NCBI GenBank assembly: GCA_000310025.1
Contig: FN648703.1
Span: 5,649-69,648 of the forward strand
Direction: 5' to 3'
Length of the DNA stretch: 64,000 bases
Source: Ectocarpus siliculosus
Taxonomy: Eukaryota > Sar > Phaeophyceae > Ectocarpales > Ectocarpaceae
The translations under genes were made by a program, and so were the position numbers. This document shows positions 43,430 through 54,754 of this stretch, piece after piece (position 1 is the first letter of the stretch; each line of letters begins with the position of its first letter). The notes beneath the pieces were generated by a model. The model made no database searches, was not told where the DNA came from, and saw only the letters and a program-made list of their open reading frames with translations.

Positions 43430-44150
43430 TATTTCGGAGTTTAAAAAAACTCATCACCGGGTGTGCTTTCCTGGAATGGGTGTGCTGTCTTGTGTTACCG
43501 GTGTGATAAGGTGCACGTTGACGGAGCCCGCAATCGGGGGGTGTGATACGCCAAGCGGGCGTGATAACATATCTACCTGCTCCACCGTTCTTTGAAGGGG
43601 TGTGATAAATCAAGCGGGGACAGCAGACTCTGTTGTCCGGTCCTCAACCGACGATGTTGTGCGTACCTCGGCGGACGCTCGCCGTTGAGCGGGCTTTGGC
43701 AGCACTTGCGGTGGGAAGTGCTGATGGAGTCTCATCGTTTGGCTTGCCAGTGGGGTGCTTCGAAAAATGATGTGGTCACCCGTGGAGGCGCTGGCGCAGA
43801 CAGACGTGGATGGCACCGTCTGAGCAACGTCACTTCCACGCAGGGTTGTGTCAGGAGGGTTGTCTACCTCCTCCACCTCCGTATTGTCCTAGTTTGTGTG
43901 CATACCAGCCGTGTGCCCTGTTGGTGTTTGCACGTTGGGCTGTGCACATTCGTGCGACCTGCCACCAGCCACCATAATAAGGTTCCGTGACTGGAAATGC
44001 GGCGTAACTTTTGGGGTGTGTGCTATCTTGTGTCACCGGTGTGATAAATTGGCGTTTTTCCCCGCGAAAACAACAAATATCACGGGGTGTGCTTTCCTGG
44101 AGAGGTGTATTGGGGGTGTACTATCTTCTGTGAGTGTGCTATCTTGTGTC
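43430..44150 (+). repeat. Interspersed GGTGTGCTTTCCTGGA / GTGTGCTATCTTGTGTCAC / CCGGTGTGATAA words
   Basis: Three words recur in two clusters (43455-43610 and 44010-44150), always on the same strand and partly in the same order. The copies at 43490 and 44020 share the run CTTGTGT.ACCGGTGTGATAA. Likely fragments of one small element copied twice. Confidence 0.55.
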
Positions 44151-44687
44151 ACTTACGGTAAGACACGGCATTATAGGCAACCGCATGGTGCAAAATACTC
44201 TCAAAATCATTCATTCCCCTTCACATAGATAGATTGATCACCTCGGGAATAGGCAAGCACATGCGACACTCTCGTGAAAAAAACGAGCTTGTCCCAATTC
44301 CAAATCCAGGATTGTTTTTTCATATGATACGCCATTTTCAAATTGGAGAATGAATCCCCCAAGAGGCTTTCCGAGGGCCGTTCCGCACATCATTTACAGA
44401 CATCCTGCGCCGAGAAACCCCCGTCCGAGACAGGACAGGAACCGGACCAAATTGTTGTCGTGCGAAGGTCGTCGGAAAACGAAAGGGGCCAACAAAAAAA
44501 ACACACACAATACAAATGCGTGATTTCGTCTCTCATCTATTCCGCCTGCCGGTCAGACTGCATCTTTCGGTATCGGAGGACGCACCAGCCGAAGGCATTG
44601 AGTAATGCAGCAGGAAGGGAAGACCAAGCGGGAGCTTTATTTTGTTCTCCCGCTGCTCTACTCTGCTGCTGTGCTCACCACAATATG

Positions 44688-45013
44688 GTAGCGCTGTCGC
44701 AAAAAAACATGCCCACCACCATGCATGGCCGCCACTCTCTATTTATGTGTGTGGTTCCGGCATTTACACTTTCTCTATTCATGCGTGAATCGCCCACAGG
44801 CAACCACCCTGGCAAGTAGCGCTGTCGCGAAAACAAGCCCACCAACCACGGCCGCCACACACAATTTATGTGTGTGGTTCCGGCATTCATACTCTCTCTA
44901 TTCATGCATGAATCGCCACACAGGCAACAACCCTGGTAGGTAGCGCAGTTGGGAATACAAGCCCACCACTACGGCCGCCACACACTATTTATGTGTGTGG
45001 TTCCGGCATTTAA
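44688..45013 (+). repeat. About 125-base tandem repeat, 2.6 copies
   Basis: Copies start GTAGCGC near 44688, 44816 and 44940, each with GCCGCCAC.C and TTTATGTGTGTGGTTCCGGC. A diverged relative lies at 45672-45760 (AGCGCTGTCGAAGCAGGCCC). Confidence 0.85.
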
Positions 45014-46471
45014 CTCATGATCATACCACGATCGACTGATCGCTACTAAATCAACAACGTGCTGGCGTCAAGGTATGCTTGGTGCTGTCCAGCAACTTTC
45101 TCAGTACAATTGTATGTACTCTGGGAGGACTTCAACGGATTTCGTCGAATCGGACCTCGATTCTCACGGTAAGTCTCCAAGAATTTAATTGTAACTTTGG
45201 AAGTATTGTCCACATACTTCGCGGGCAATTGCACAATCTCTGGCTTTTATCCACTGCAGCGTAAATCTGAATCCAGATTATCCCCTGTGATACACACTCG
45301 TGTACAGGACACCTCGTGTACAGGACACCATGTGATTCAAAACGACTGCAACGCATATCTGGGGCCAGATCAGTCCATGTGATACACTCGTCTACAGCGC
45401 ACCATGTGATCCAGCATTCGTGTATGTACTTCCATCGCGTATCGACACCAAACAACAATAGTTTGTGGGTATTGTCTTGCTTGGCTGTGGCTACCACACA
45501 CTCGTTAGATGCGGAGCCGGTATTGAAACCACGTTCAACATGGTGAACGTAACGCCACAGAACCCACAGTTATTTTTCTCTCCCGCATCGATGCGGAACA
45601 ACTGCTGTATTTGCGAGTGTATGCATACGTGATCCACATGACTGCGTACTCTTCGTACGGTGGCAACAGCCGTGACAGCCAGCGCTGTCGAAGCAGGCCC
45701 ACCAACCTCGGCCACCAAACCCGGTTGATGTGTTTAGTCATTGAATCACGTGCGACATGGGTGATTGGGTACGCCACCGAATCAACCCAGCAGCAGCGGG
45801 ATCTCTCTCCCCATGCAAACGTGCAGAACACTCCGTTGGGGTTGTGTCTCTCCTTGACACACCAAAACACATTGTGGGTTTTGCTCTCTTCCCACATCAT
45901 CCCACATTGTCATCACATCACCACACGTACCGCTCAGTGTTGCGCCCTAGATGCCACGCCTGCCGGCGCCTGGCGTCCTTGCTCTCCTCTCCGCTCTCGT
46001 CGCATCTCGGGACCCCGGGTTCTCAGTTACGACTGCTGTAGCTCGGTAGCCCGATTTCCCAACTGGAAGAGGAGGCAAGAAAAGACTCCACTTCCTGTCA
46101 GCTCCAGAGGCCGGCACACCACAGAAGCCTTCTATGTGACCACCTCGCTAGTTGTCTCTGCGATACTCTCTCTCTCTGGCACGCTAAGACTCTGTGGACA
46201 CAAGGCTTGAACAGAATGGTAACACATGCGACCCCTCCTCTCGACCGAGGGGGCCGCGCAGTACGCAATGCGTTCCGGGTACCCCAAATAAACAGTATGG
46301 CAATTCGAGTTGTTTCAATAAACCTCGGTTTGTTTTGTCTACGCCTTTGTCTACGCCTTAAACAAACCTGCCCTTGTTCATGCCGAGAGAGAACGGTTGC
46401 CCCTTCAGCATCTCGATTGAAAAGTTAATTGTGTACACGAAGCTCGGTTAAACAATAACCGCGGCTCAGCG

Positions 46472-46545
46472 TTGCCGTTGGGATAGTATCCTCGTAAACA
46501 TCTCATGGATCTAGGTTGTCTGTTCGAATCTCGCCAGAGTGAAAG
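46472..46545 (+). other. tRNA-like sequence (SINE relic)
   Basis: TGGGATAGTAT (46479) resembles an A-box and TGTTCGAATCT (46521) a B-box, 42 bases apart. Stems pair poorly, so it is not a functional tRNA. Confidence 0.25.
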
Positions 46546-47669
46546 AAATCGCAATTGTACAAACCAAGTGACGAAAAAAGCACGAAGTCGTAAGTACACA
46601 CAACAAAGAGAGAAGGGACGGCCACCGCCTACGTGAGGGAAAGTACCAAAGTAGTCTACGTACGTAGCAAAATTGATGAAGCAAACATATGGGATAAAGT
46701 ATTCAATCCTTGCTTTGGGGTTACCCTCGGAGAGGACGGTGGAACAAACAAGCGATCTCCCTGTTTACGGCCAGGTGAGCCCCGGGCTGGTGCATGAAAA
46801 ACACGTGTATGTAATAACGAAAGGTGTATTTTTAGTTGGATAGGCACACAGGGTAGAAGATAAACAGGGAGTGAAGTATCGGTCTTCGCTTGTTTCGGCA
46901 TGATAATCGCTTGTGTGATGTGAGAAAAATGCGGGAGCGGATGACAGCACCGAGATGAGCGTTGAGCGGTGTTTCTCCTTCTCAAAATCAAGAGTTTTAG
47001 GCCTCGTGCATTGAGTCCACACAAACAAGGAGACACAATTATTAACCGCCCGAGTGATTGGGGAGTTGCGGGTGGACACACCACGTCAATCGCTGCAAAA
47101 ATATAAACATATGGCAGCAGCATCGATACAGCAGTGCCAACGCGCTGGGCGGAAAACAGGACAGCAATTGCTCCCTAGATTCACCGCTGAGAGAGCTGGT
47201 TAACGGATGGGATGTATCTTTCAATGGTTGTCCTTGGATCTTATGCTTGCAGTTGAACAACAGCTTCTCCACAAAACCAAAGGCATTTCATCTTATGCCC
47301 TTGATACACGCAGAATTGGCAGTTGACAGCAGTTGACAGCGCGCGCAGACAGCAGCGGCGGATCCTACTGCTGTGTCTACAAACTTTCGCCAGGCAAGGT
47401 CGGTCGGTGCTCGGTGCTACGAAGCGGCCTCAACAACGTCCGCCGTAATAAGAACACGCACAGCAGCAGTGTTTGTACAACACTAGCATTCTGATTCGTG
47501 CCTCAGCCAGCCACGTTCATTTCATTCGTTCTTTCATTTGTTCCGTGTTTGCTCTCGGTTGCTTCGATTTGACACCGGAGCCGTCTAAACTCCCTTATGG
47601 GCAGTCACAAGCACCACCATAGGTCGATTCACCAATGTAAATACAACACTGGGCGTAACTACAACTCAC

Positions 47670-47849
47670 CTGTTCTTGCTATCTTCGCCCTCTGATATAG
47701 GGCCGGCTGCACCTCTCCGCTCAATCAAGCCGTCGTTGCTGCTGGTGCTACTAATACCATATTCTTGTTCGGCACTACTGCTGCGTTCGACTGGGCCTTC
47801 GTCAAATGGCCACCCAACCAGTTGAGGTGTCTCTGTCCCGACGTCCATC
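47670..47849 (-). CDS. Probable exon, Ser/Glu-rich, unknown protein
   Basis: Acceptor CAGCAG then G-ATG (M-D-V-G-T-E-T-P-Q-L-V-G-W-P-F) and donor GTGAGT after EDSKNR. It may be a 5' exon of the large gene to the left or a separate gene. No partner proven. Confidence 0.5.
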
Positions 47850-49065
47850 CTGCTGTGTGAATGTATATGCCGCGAGTACAAAAACCTAGAGCAGCAGAAG
47901 TCACGATTCACAGGGAGCTTTGAACGTGGTTCGTAGGAGTGTGCTTGAGCTCGACAACTTTGGTGAGAGCGATGCAAAAAACAAACCGAAAACCATTTCA
48001 CCGTTCGTTCACTTCACCAAAAAAAGGAGACTCAGCAGCATAGACTTAACTACAATATTGTGTCGAAAGCCTGAGACGCAAGAGTTCAACCATTGTTGCG
48101 CTCTAAAAGCAAGACGTTTTATTTCGGTGCATCAGTTCGCGGTCGCCTTGAGACTTTTTTTCCGCCGGCTCCTGCCCGCGGCAGCGGGCCAGTCTCTGGA
48201 TCACAGCCCCCCTGTCGTACAGCACGGTGAATGCACGCAACCACTATTTCAGTCATTGAGCTAGACGTTGCGGTGCGATAAATCGGTTTTAATTGTTTTT
48301 AAATGCGGTTTAAACATTTTTTTCGGCCGTCTTCGCCGACGTGGGCGTGCCACTCTCACGATCACAGCGCCCCTCCCTGTCGCGAGCTCTAGGCTCCAAG
48401 GCGAGCCGAGTTACAGCACGGTCAAGTACGACTAACTCCTGCATCCGGGCGCGTCTACGGTAGGGACTGTCCCCTCGAAGAATCACGCAGCTCATTGGAC
48501 GAGATTTTGGAGAACGTCAAGTCAAAAACCATGACCGACCACCACGTTGAAGTTGTTGTTATGTGTAGCACCGACGGCGGATTTTATTGTGTAATTGTGC
48601 CGTGGTGTCAACTAGATATCGACAGACTTGCTGTCGTCACCTTCTCTAGCGTAAGCCACGCTAACTGAAGTAATTACTTCGAAGTCCTCACGTGCATTGT
48701 GTTTCTTCACGTACGTGCACACGGCAAAGTATGTATGCCTGAAATACACACTCACCCTCCAAGTGGCAAGTACAGGTCTACTGCTGCTGTAGGAAATATT
48801 TGAACAGGGTGACATACAGTTAATGTATTTGTTGTGGTACGCCAAAGCTGGCTTGTGCTTTGAGTTTTCGGACATGCATCGGCATGAACATCTCACGGAC
48901 AACTGCAAGTTATTTTTTTCTTCTGTATATAGCCGCGATCAATTTTTAAAAATTCCAAAAACCGAAAAACCAAAACGCCAAAATACAGCCACCATGGGGG
49001 GGTGGTCATTTTTGAATGCTCGTTTCGCGCCCCGGGTGTGCGGGGCGCACTCCACTTTGAGCATC
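47850..49065. other. Stretch left of the Harbinger gene pair
   Basis: Two related minus-strand pieces (48130-48250 and 48300-48450) contain LDRAV.RL.LEPR.RDREG-like and similar words, suggesting a small duplication. No gene or terminal repeat identified. Confidence 0.35.
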
Positions 49066-52000
49066 ATGGCACCCACAACAAGAGGAGCGCATAAAGCAGG
49101 GGGGGAGACCGCGGCACCCTCAGGCCGTTCAGGTCGCCCTGTGGTCGGCACCAGGGCTACCCGCAGCAGCGGCCGCGGTCCGCAACAAGCAGCGAAAAAA
49201 ATAAATCAAAAACAGCACCCTCGCAACGCACGAGGCGCGGCCTCTCCCTCCCGCCGCGTAACACGCGGAGCTCAGCGAAGGAGGATGCTGCCGCTGATGG
49301 TGCCACATACCCTGCCTCTGCCACGGCTAATGCTGCAGAGGCGTTGACACAAGCTGAGGCGCCTCCCGCTGCTCGTGCGGAGTCTTGAGGACTCACAGCG
49401 CAGCCTGTCTCTTCGCCGGCGAGGGCGAGTTCTAGGGGGAAGACGCGACGTGACTATAGGTCGATGCACGAAGGCACGCCGCCAGCTGCAAGTCACACGG
49501 CGTCAGGGTGTCAACCTTCAGCGAAGGAGAGGCGTGAAGAGCTTCAGCGGCGAGCGATGGATATGCCAGAGAGCGACGACAACAACAGCAGCAGCAGCGG
49601 GTGCGGCGGCGGCGGGTGCGGCGACGGCGACGACGATGACGACGTTGGCCGCGGCGCCGAGGAGGAGGAGGAGGAGGAGGAGGAGGAGGAGGAGGAGGAG
49701 GAGGAGGAGGAAGAAGAAGAAGAAGAAGAAGACGAGGAGGACGAGGACGAGAACGAGGACGAGAGCCGTGCTGTGCCGGACGGGTTCGACAAACAGAACA
49801 CGGTGAGAGCGGGAGAACATTGGAACATGACGGAATTATTCTTGAGAGGTGCCGTTATTTTTTTGCGATCTTGCTGCAGGTTATGTACATGCACTTCTGT
49901 TCTACGCTGCCGCTATTGTAGGTGGTTGGAATTGCGAGGGATAGACTTGTAATTGTATCTATGTTGGTCAGCGTTCATGTGGCGTGTGATTGAGGCGTTT
50001 TTATCCAAATTTAAGTCTATACACACACCCGCTGTGTTCCACTGTTGCATCTCTCTCCTGCCGCTTGAATATATGGGGTTTAACTGCTTTCTGGCCGCAC
50101 CAGTATAGAAAGCTCGCTCGCGACGACACAAATCTCGAGTCGCGAGTTTTTACGTAGGGGTAGGCTTAGCATGCTGCATGTAGAGCTTTCTCAGTTAGAC
50201 TGTCGGGTTTGCGGTCGACGTACGTAGAGACTTAAGTGGGTTGAACTCGGGACACCTCCACATCGCCGGTGGTGCTGCCGGGCACGTGCTGGTTATCCCG
50301 TCGTGCTATGTACTGTTTGTCTTGCCTGGTATTCGCTGGTTGCGAGTTTTTGTAGCCTACAGTCGGGCCTATAAAAGCAACACTGGATTCGAACAAATGT
50401 GTTTCTTGTGCCCATTGCTGCGCGGCGCAAATATACGAAGGGATCGAGGTCTCACCCCCGCCTATGCCCCCCCCCCTCTCGCGTGCCCACATAGTAGTCT
50501 TCGGATCCACGCTCCCGATCCATCGGCTTGATGGTTTTACCGTTGGTTGATAATTTACTCTGGCAACCTTGTCTCCGGGGTTAGGTTTGGGGAAGGGTCG
50601 ACCAGGAGTTCGATGTTGTATTTTACTATTTGCGTCCCGCGTACTGAAACGATTAAACCCCGCCGACGTCCCTCCGCGCCGCGCAGAGCAAAATGCTGTA
50701 CGACTTCCGCGAGAAGAAAAATATCTTCGAGACCATCATCAAACTGGGTGGAGGGAAGTTCATGATGGTGGGTGCATATTATTGGTAAGGGTTAGTCTAG
50801 TGCTAGGGTTGGCCTGTTGCCAACGCTTCATGCTGGCAAACAGGAAGCAGGTCGACTTGGACAATGCTTTAGCTGATGTAGCACAAACGCTGGCTTCCCG
50901 ATGTCAGGCGAGATCGCGAAGTATTAAGTTTTCAGGGCGTTTGGTAGTACAGGTTCACCCTGGAGCACCCACGTACGACAGCATAAGTTTAGCTATGCAT
51001 CGATGCATCGGGCGTAGTCTCGGTCCTCCTTTCCAGAATAGTAGGCCAGCAGAAGACCCTCCCGGGAAAACCGGTAGATTCGTTTATAGTAACTCTAAGA
51101 GTCTCGAGCTGACTAGGGCACCCTCCCCCGTCCTCTCTCTACCGCCCTACCGTCAACCCGAGCAGAACAAGAGGTTTTCCTTCAACAACCAATACGGCGT
51201 GGTTGTGTGGTACAACGAGATCGCCAAGCACGTCGTGACCAGGCTTGAGAAGGATAGCTCATACATGAGCTCTATGAACGGGTCGCAGGTCCGCAGGCGT
51301 TTCGGCAAACGGCGGATGAAGACACTGATGAAGTGGGGGAAAGGGCAGATCGACGCCGACAAGAAAGCACGGCGGGAGGAGAGCAAAAGCACTGGCGCGA
51401 GCGGGGGGAAGGAGGCCAAGAGACCGAGGTTCCTCACCTCGCTCCGGATGGATGCGTTGAACGCCAACCCGGCCGTCAACACGAAGCAAGTCCTGAACGA
51501 GGGCTTTGACTTAGGCGGCGCTTTCGAGGGCGGTTAGACGAAGAGGACGAGGATCGCCAGCAGCGGCGGCGGCAAGGCCCTGAACCTTGACGGCGAGGGA
51601 GGGGGGGAGAGGAAGAAGAAGAAGAGCAAGAGCCGTGACGGCGGCGGTGGCGGAGGAAGCAGCGGGGTCGGTGCGCCCGTGGACGTCACGGGCGACGCAA
51701 GCGCCGGGGGTGGCAAGAACAGGAAGAAGGGCGAGAAGAAGAAGCAGAAGGTGACCGGGAGCGGTGACGGCGGTAGCGGCGGCGGTAGCCGCCTCGTCGG
51801 TGCGCCGGTGGACCTTACAGGCGAGGCGAGCGCGGGGGGTGGCAAGAAGAAGAAGGAGAGCGGTGGTGGGAAGGGCACGGGGAAGGGCAAAGGAAAAGCG
51901 AGGGCGGACGCCAATGTCGACGGTGGTGGTGACGAGGGTTCGTGGGCGGGGAGCTCCTCCGAAGAGGAAGAGCAGGTCACCGACGTTGCCCTGTCACCGG

Positions 52001-52452
52001 CGGGTGAAGGGCAGAGCGGGGGGGGGCAGAGCGGGGGGGACGAGTCTTCCGACTCCGAGTCCGACTCCGACGCTTCCTCGCGCGACGCAGGCGGCCGGAG
52101 TAAATCGAGGAGGAAGTCGAAAAAGTTCTCCCCCCAAGACACTCTGCACGTCTTGGGTAAGATGAACCAGAAGGCGGCCAAGCAGCGCGAACATAATTTC
52201 TCGCGGTTCGCGGGTGTAGTCGAGAAGGTCTTGTGCGGGGGCGGAGGCCAGGGTGGGGGCGGGGGAGCGAGCTCGGGCGTCGCGGACCGTGCCGCAGAGC
52301 TGGAGATTGAGAAACGGAAGCTTGCGCTGGACGAGAAGAAGGAGGCAGAAAAGCAGTGGCAGCAAGCGGTAGCGTCGGAGAAGGCTGGTACAGAAGGTGT
52401 CACCAAAGCAATGGTGGCGGCGGCCGCACAGAGGTACTTCAGCCTAACTTAG
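49066..52452 (+). pseudogene. Harbinger accessory DNA-binding protein (SANT/trihelix-like), decayed
   Basis: Exon 1 49066-49802: ATG, basic Arg/Ala/Pro-rich lead, then a (GAG)n-encoded acidic run. It shifts by one base near 49270 and has a TGA at about 49386. Exon 2 50687-50767 (81 bases, phase 0, acceptor GCGCAG, donor GTGGGT) encodes SKMLYDFREKKNIFETIIKL. Exon 3 51166-52452 encodes VVVWYNEIAKHVVTRLEKD and NGSQVRRRFGKRRMKTLMKW, a helical SANT/trihelix-like pattern. A TAG lies at 51535-51537, then come Gly/Lys/Ser-rich repeats (APVD.TG.ASAGGGKK twice) and a C-terminal coiled coil (RAAELEIEKRKLALDEKKE). Three lesions make it non-functional as assembled, unlike its partner. Confidence 0.55.
49658..49735 (+). 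repeat. (GAG)n coding microsatellite (poly-Glu)
   Basis: A nearly pure GAG/GAA run of about 25 codons inside exon 1 of the accessory gene, preceded by GAC/GGC runs. Confidence 0.9.
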
Positions 52453-52684
52453 GAAGCTAATGGGGGGGGGGGGGCGTGTTTGGTCCCAGGGGGGTTTAGG
52501 TTTACTTTAGCTTCCCAACGCCTCCCCCCTCCTTGCCGCGTGCTTGGACTAGAAGTGTGGTTGGGGCCGTGTCTGCAGGGTAGGGTCGCGCATCGGCGCC
52601 AATACCAGGCGTGAAATCAGCGGTTCCGCGACAATACCTTGTCGCCGAACACTGATCCCTCGCCCAAGCCCGCGTAGCCGCGAC

Positions 52685-53160
52685 GTCTTTGGTTTTCTCG
52701 ATTGTTTTTCGTCTTTTCCGCTTGCTTTCTGCTAGTTTCCTTGTGTTGGGTGGGGACGACTTGATTGTGTCTTGTGTTATCCGCTTGCTTTCTGTTAACT
52801 TCCTTGTTTCGCATGGGGACTTATTGTCTTTGGTTTTCTCGATTGTTTTTCGTCTTTTCCACTTGCTTTCTGCTAATTTCCTTGTGTTGGGTGGGGACGA
52901 CTTGATTGTGTCTTGTGTTATCCGCTTGCTTTCTGTTAACTTCCTTGTTTCGCATGGGGACTTATTGTCTTTGGTTTGGTCAATTGTTTTTTTGTGTTAT
53001 CCGCTTGCTTTCGGCTAATTTCCTTGTTTTGGGTGGGGACGACTTGATTGTGTCTTGTGTTATCCGCTTGCTTTCGGCTAATTTCCTTGTTTTGGGTGGG
53101 GACGACTTGATTGTGTCTTGTATTATCCGCTTGCTTCCGGCTATCTTTCATGTTTGTGGT
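52685..53160 (+). repeat. Nested minisatellite, 60-base unit within a 135-base higher-order unit
   Basis: The unit reads like TTGTGTTATCCGCTTGCTTT, then C.GCTAATTTCCTTGT and GGGTGGGGACGACTTGATTG. Early copies alternate between two variants (135-138-base period), later copies follow every 60 bases. It lies between the two converging Harbinger genes. Confidence 0.85.
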
Positions 53161-54754
53161 GGGACTGACTATTTTTCGGGGGAACGTAGCGTGCCATGTC
53201 GCCCACGGGGAACGCCGAGCGACGGACGGAGTAGGGATGTCTAAGGTCTTTGTTCATCTATTGTCGCAAATTTCTCGTACGATCGGGGTTAGTTTATTTC
53301 TTTTGGTTTTCTGGGACGTTGGGCGGTCGCAGCGTGTCATTCTACTATGGGTGACCAGGCGAAGCTCAGGATGGAGATGCCTGTCGTTGGTCGGCTAGCG
53401 TGGTGGTTTGTTTGTGTTGGCGCTCGGTGCATAAGCAGCCTGGACTTGGCGGGGGGTAGCTGGCTTCCTTGTAGCACTACTGTCTTTTCCTGTTTCGCGC
53501 CGACGTCGTCCTAATGTCTATTCTTGTTTCGTCGTTTCTTTGTCCACTGCTCACGGAGTGGGGGCGATTAGACGATGATGACCGCTGTAAGGGCAACGAT
53601 TGATTGTGATGTCCCTATGGCTTTTTCGTGTGCTGGGTTAGGGGACATAGTTCCATCTTTGCTGCTCAAGATGTTTTATTTTGCATCGAAGGAAAGGACT
53701 TGGTATGTGCTGCTTGGTAATGGTTGGAGCCTTTGTGCGTTCCGAATGCTGATGAAGTGCTGACCAGTAGGTTGAAATGATGGTTTCATTTGAGGAATTT
53801 GGCGCTGATTGAAAGACACGTCTGCTGAAATGTCCGTCGCTCTGCAAGACGCAAGTCTGATGTGATGTTGTATTTTGTGGATAGTCTTCCAAGGATGTCT
53901 CTGTTGTTTTGGCGGGTTGAGTTTTCTCAACGGGGGTAGGTAGGCTCTCGGCGTATGTAGGAGGTTTATGTTTGGTCAGGGTTCTGAAGTCAGGAAGGGG
54001 GAAAGATGGCTGTTTGACTGGGTGCTTGGTGTAATATTATTTGAAGCTGCCTGTTCCTGGAACGGTACATGCATGTGATACACATGGACGGCATTGTCCA
54101 TAAACAAGCACGGTGACTGTTGGTACTTGGAATAGGAATATTAGTCTGGAACGGATGGCATGGGTTACGCAATTGGGGTAGTGGATTGATCGCTTTATGT
54201 TGCGGGGACCCTTGCGCCCCCGCACGCACCACAACCTGATAACATGAGAGCAAAACAACTTAGTAGCGCATTCGGCGAGTGTCCACAGCGAGCTGCCAAC
54301 GCCCTCGCGCCTGCACACAAAGACGACGACATTACAGTTACGAGGTGGTATGACAAGTGTACTAGGCTACCGTACTTAAGATGTTTCCGCGAGCTTCTTC
54401 GGGACACCCTCCCGCGAGCTGCGCCACAGAGACACAAAGAGTCCACAACGGGCAAATACACTTCGACTTGAGGGCTAGTATTGCCTATCATGACCTCTTA
54501 CAGCAGAAGATACACACACTGGGCAGGCCACCGGAACAGGCCACCCCCCTGTCACACACACACACACAGACACGTGCGCGCGCCAAGCCCCCCGCCCTCT
54601 GCCCGAACTCGTCAAGAAAGCCTCTGCACAACGACACAACGGGGAGTGTCCAAAACGAGCGACTTCACGGATATTTACGGCTTTAGGGTTACTACGCCTC
54701 CAACGTACAACTCATGGCCACGAAACACGATAGGGCAGGGCAAGGGCAAGACCC
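53161..54754. other. Non-coding centre of the Harbinger element
   Basis: No frame with motifs. Probably the 3' flanks of both converging genes. Confidence 0.4.

Larger units (their letters stand above)
43208..47669. other. Intergenic stretch with several repeat families
   Basis: Holds GTGTGATAA words (43430-44150), a 125-base tandem array (44688-45013) and a tRNA-like sequence (46472-46545), all listed. No gene supported. Confidence 0.5.
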
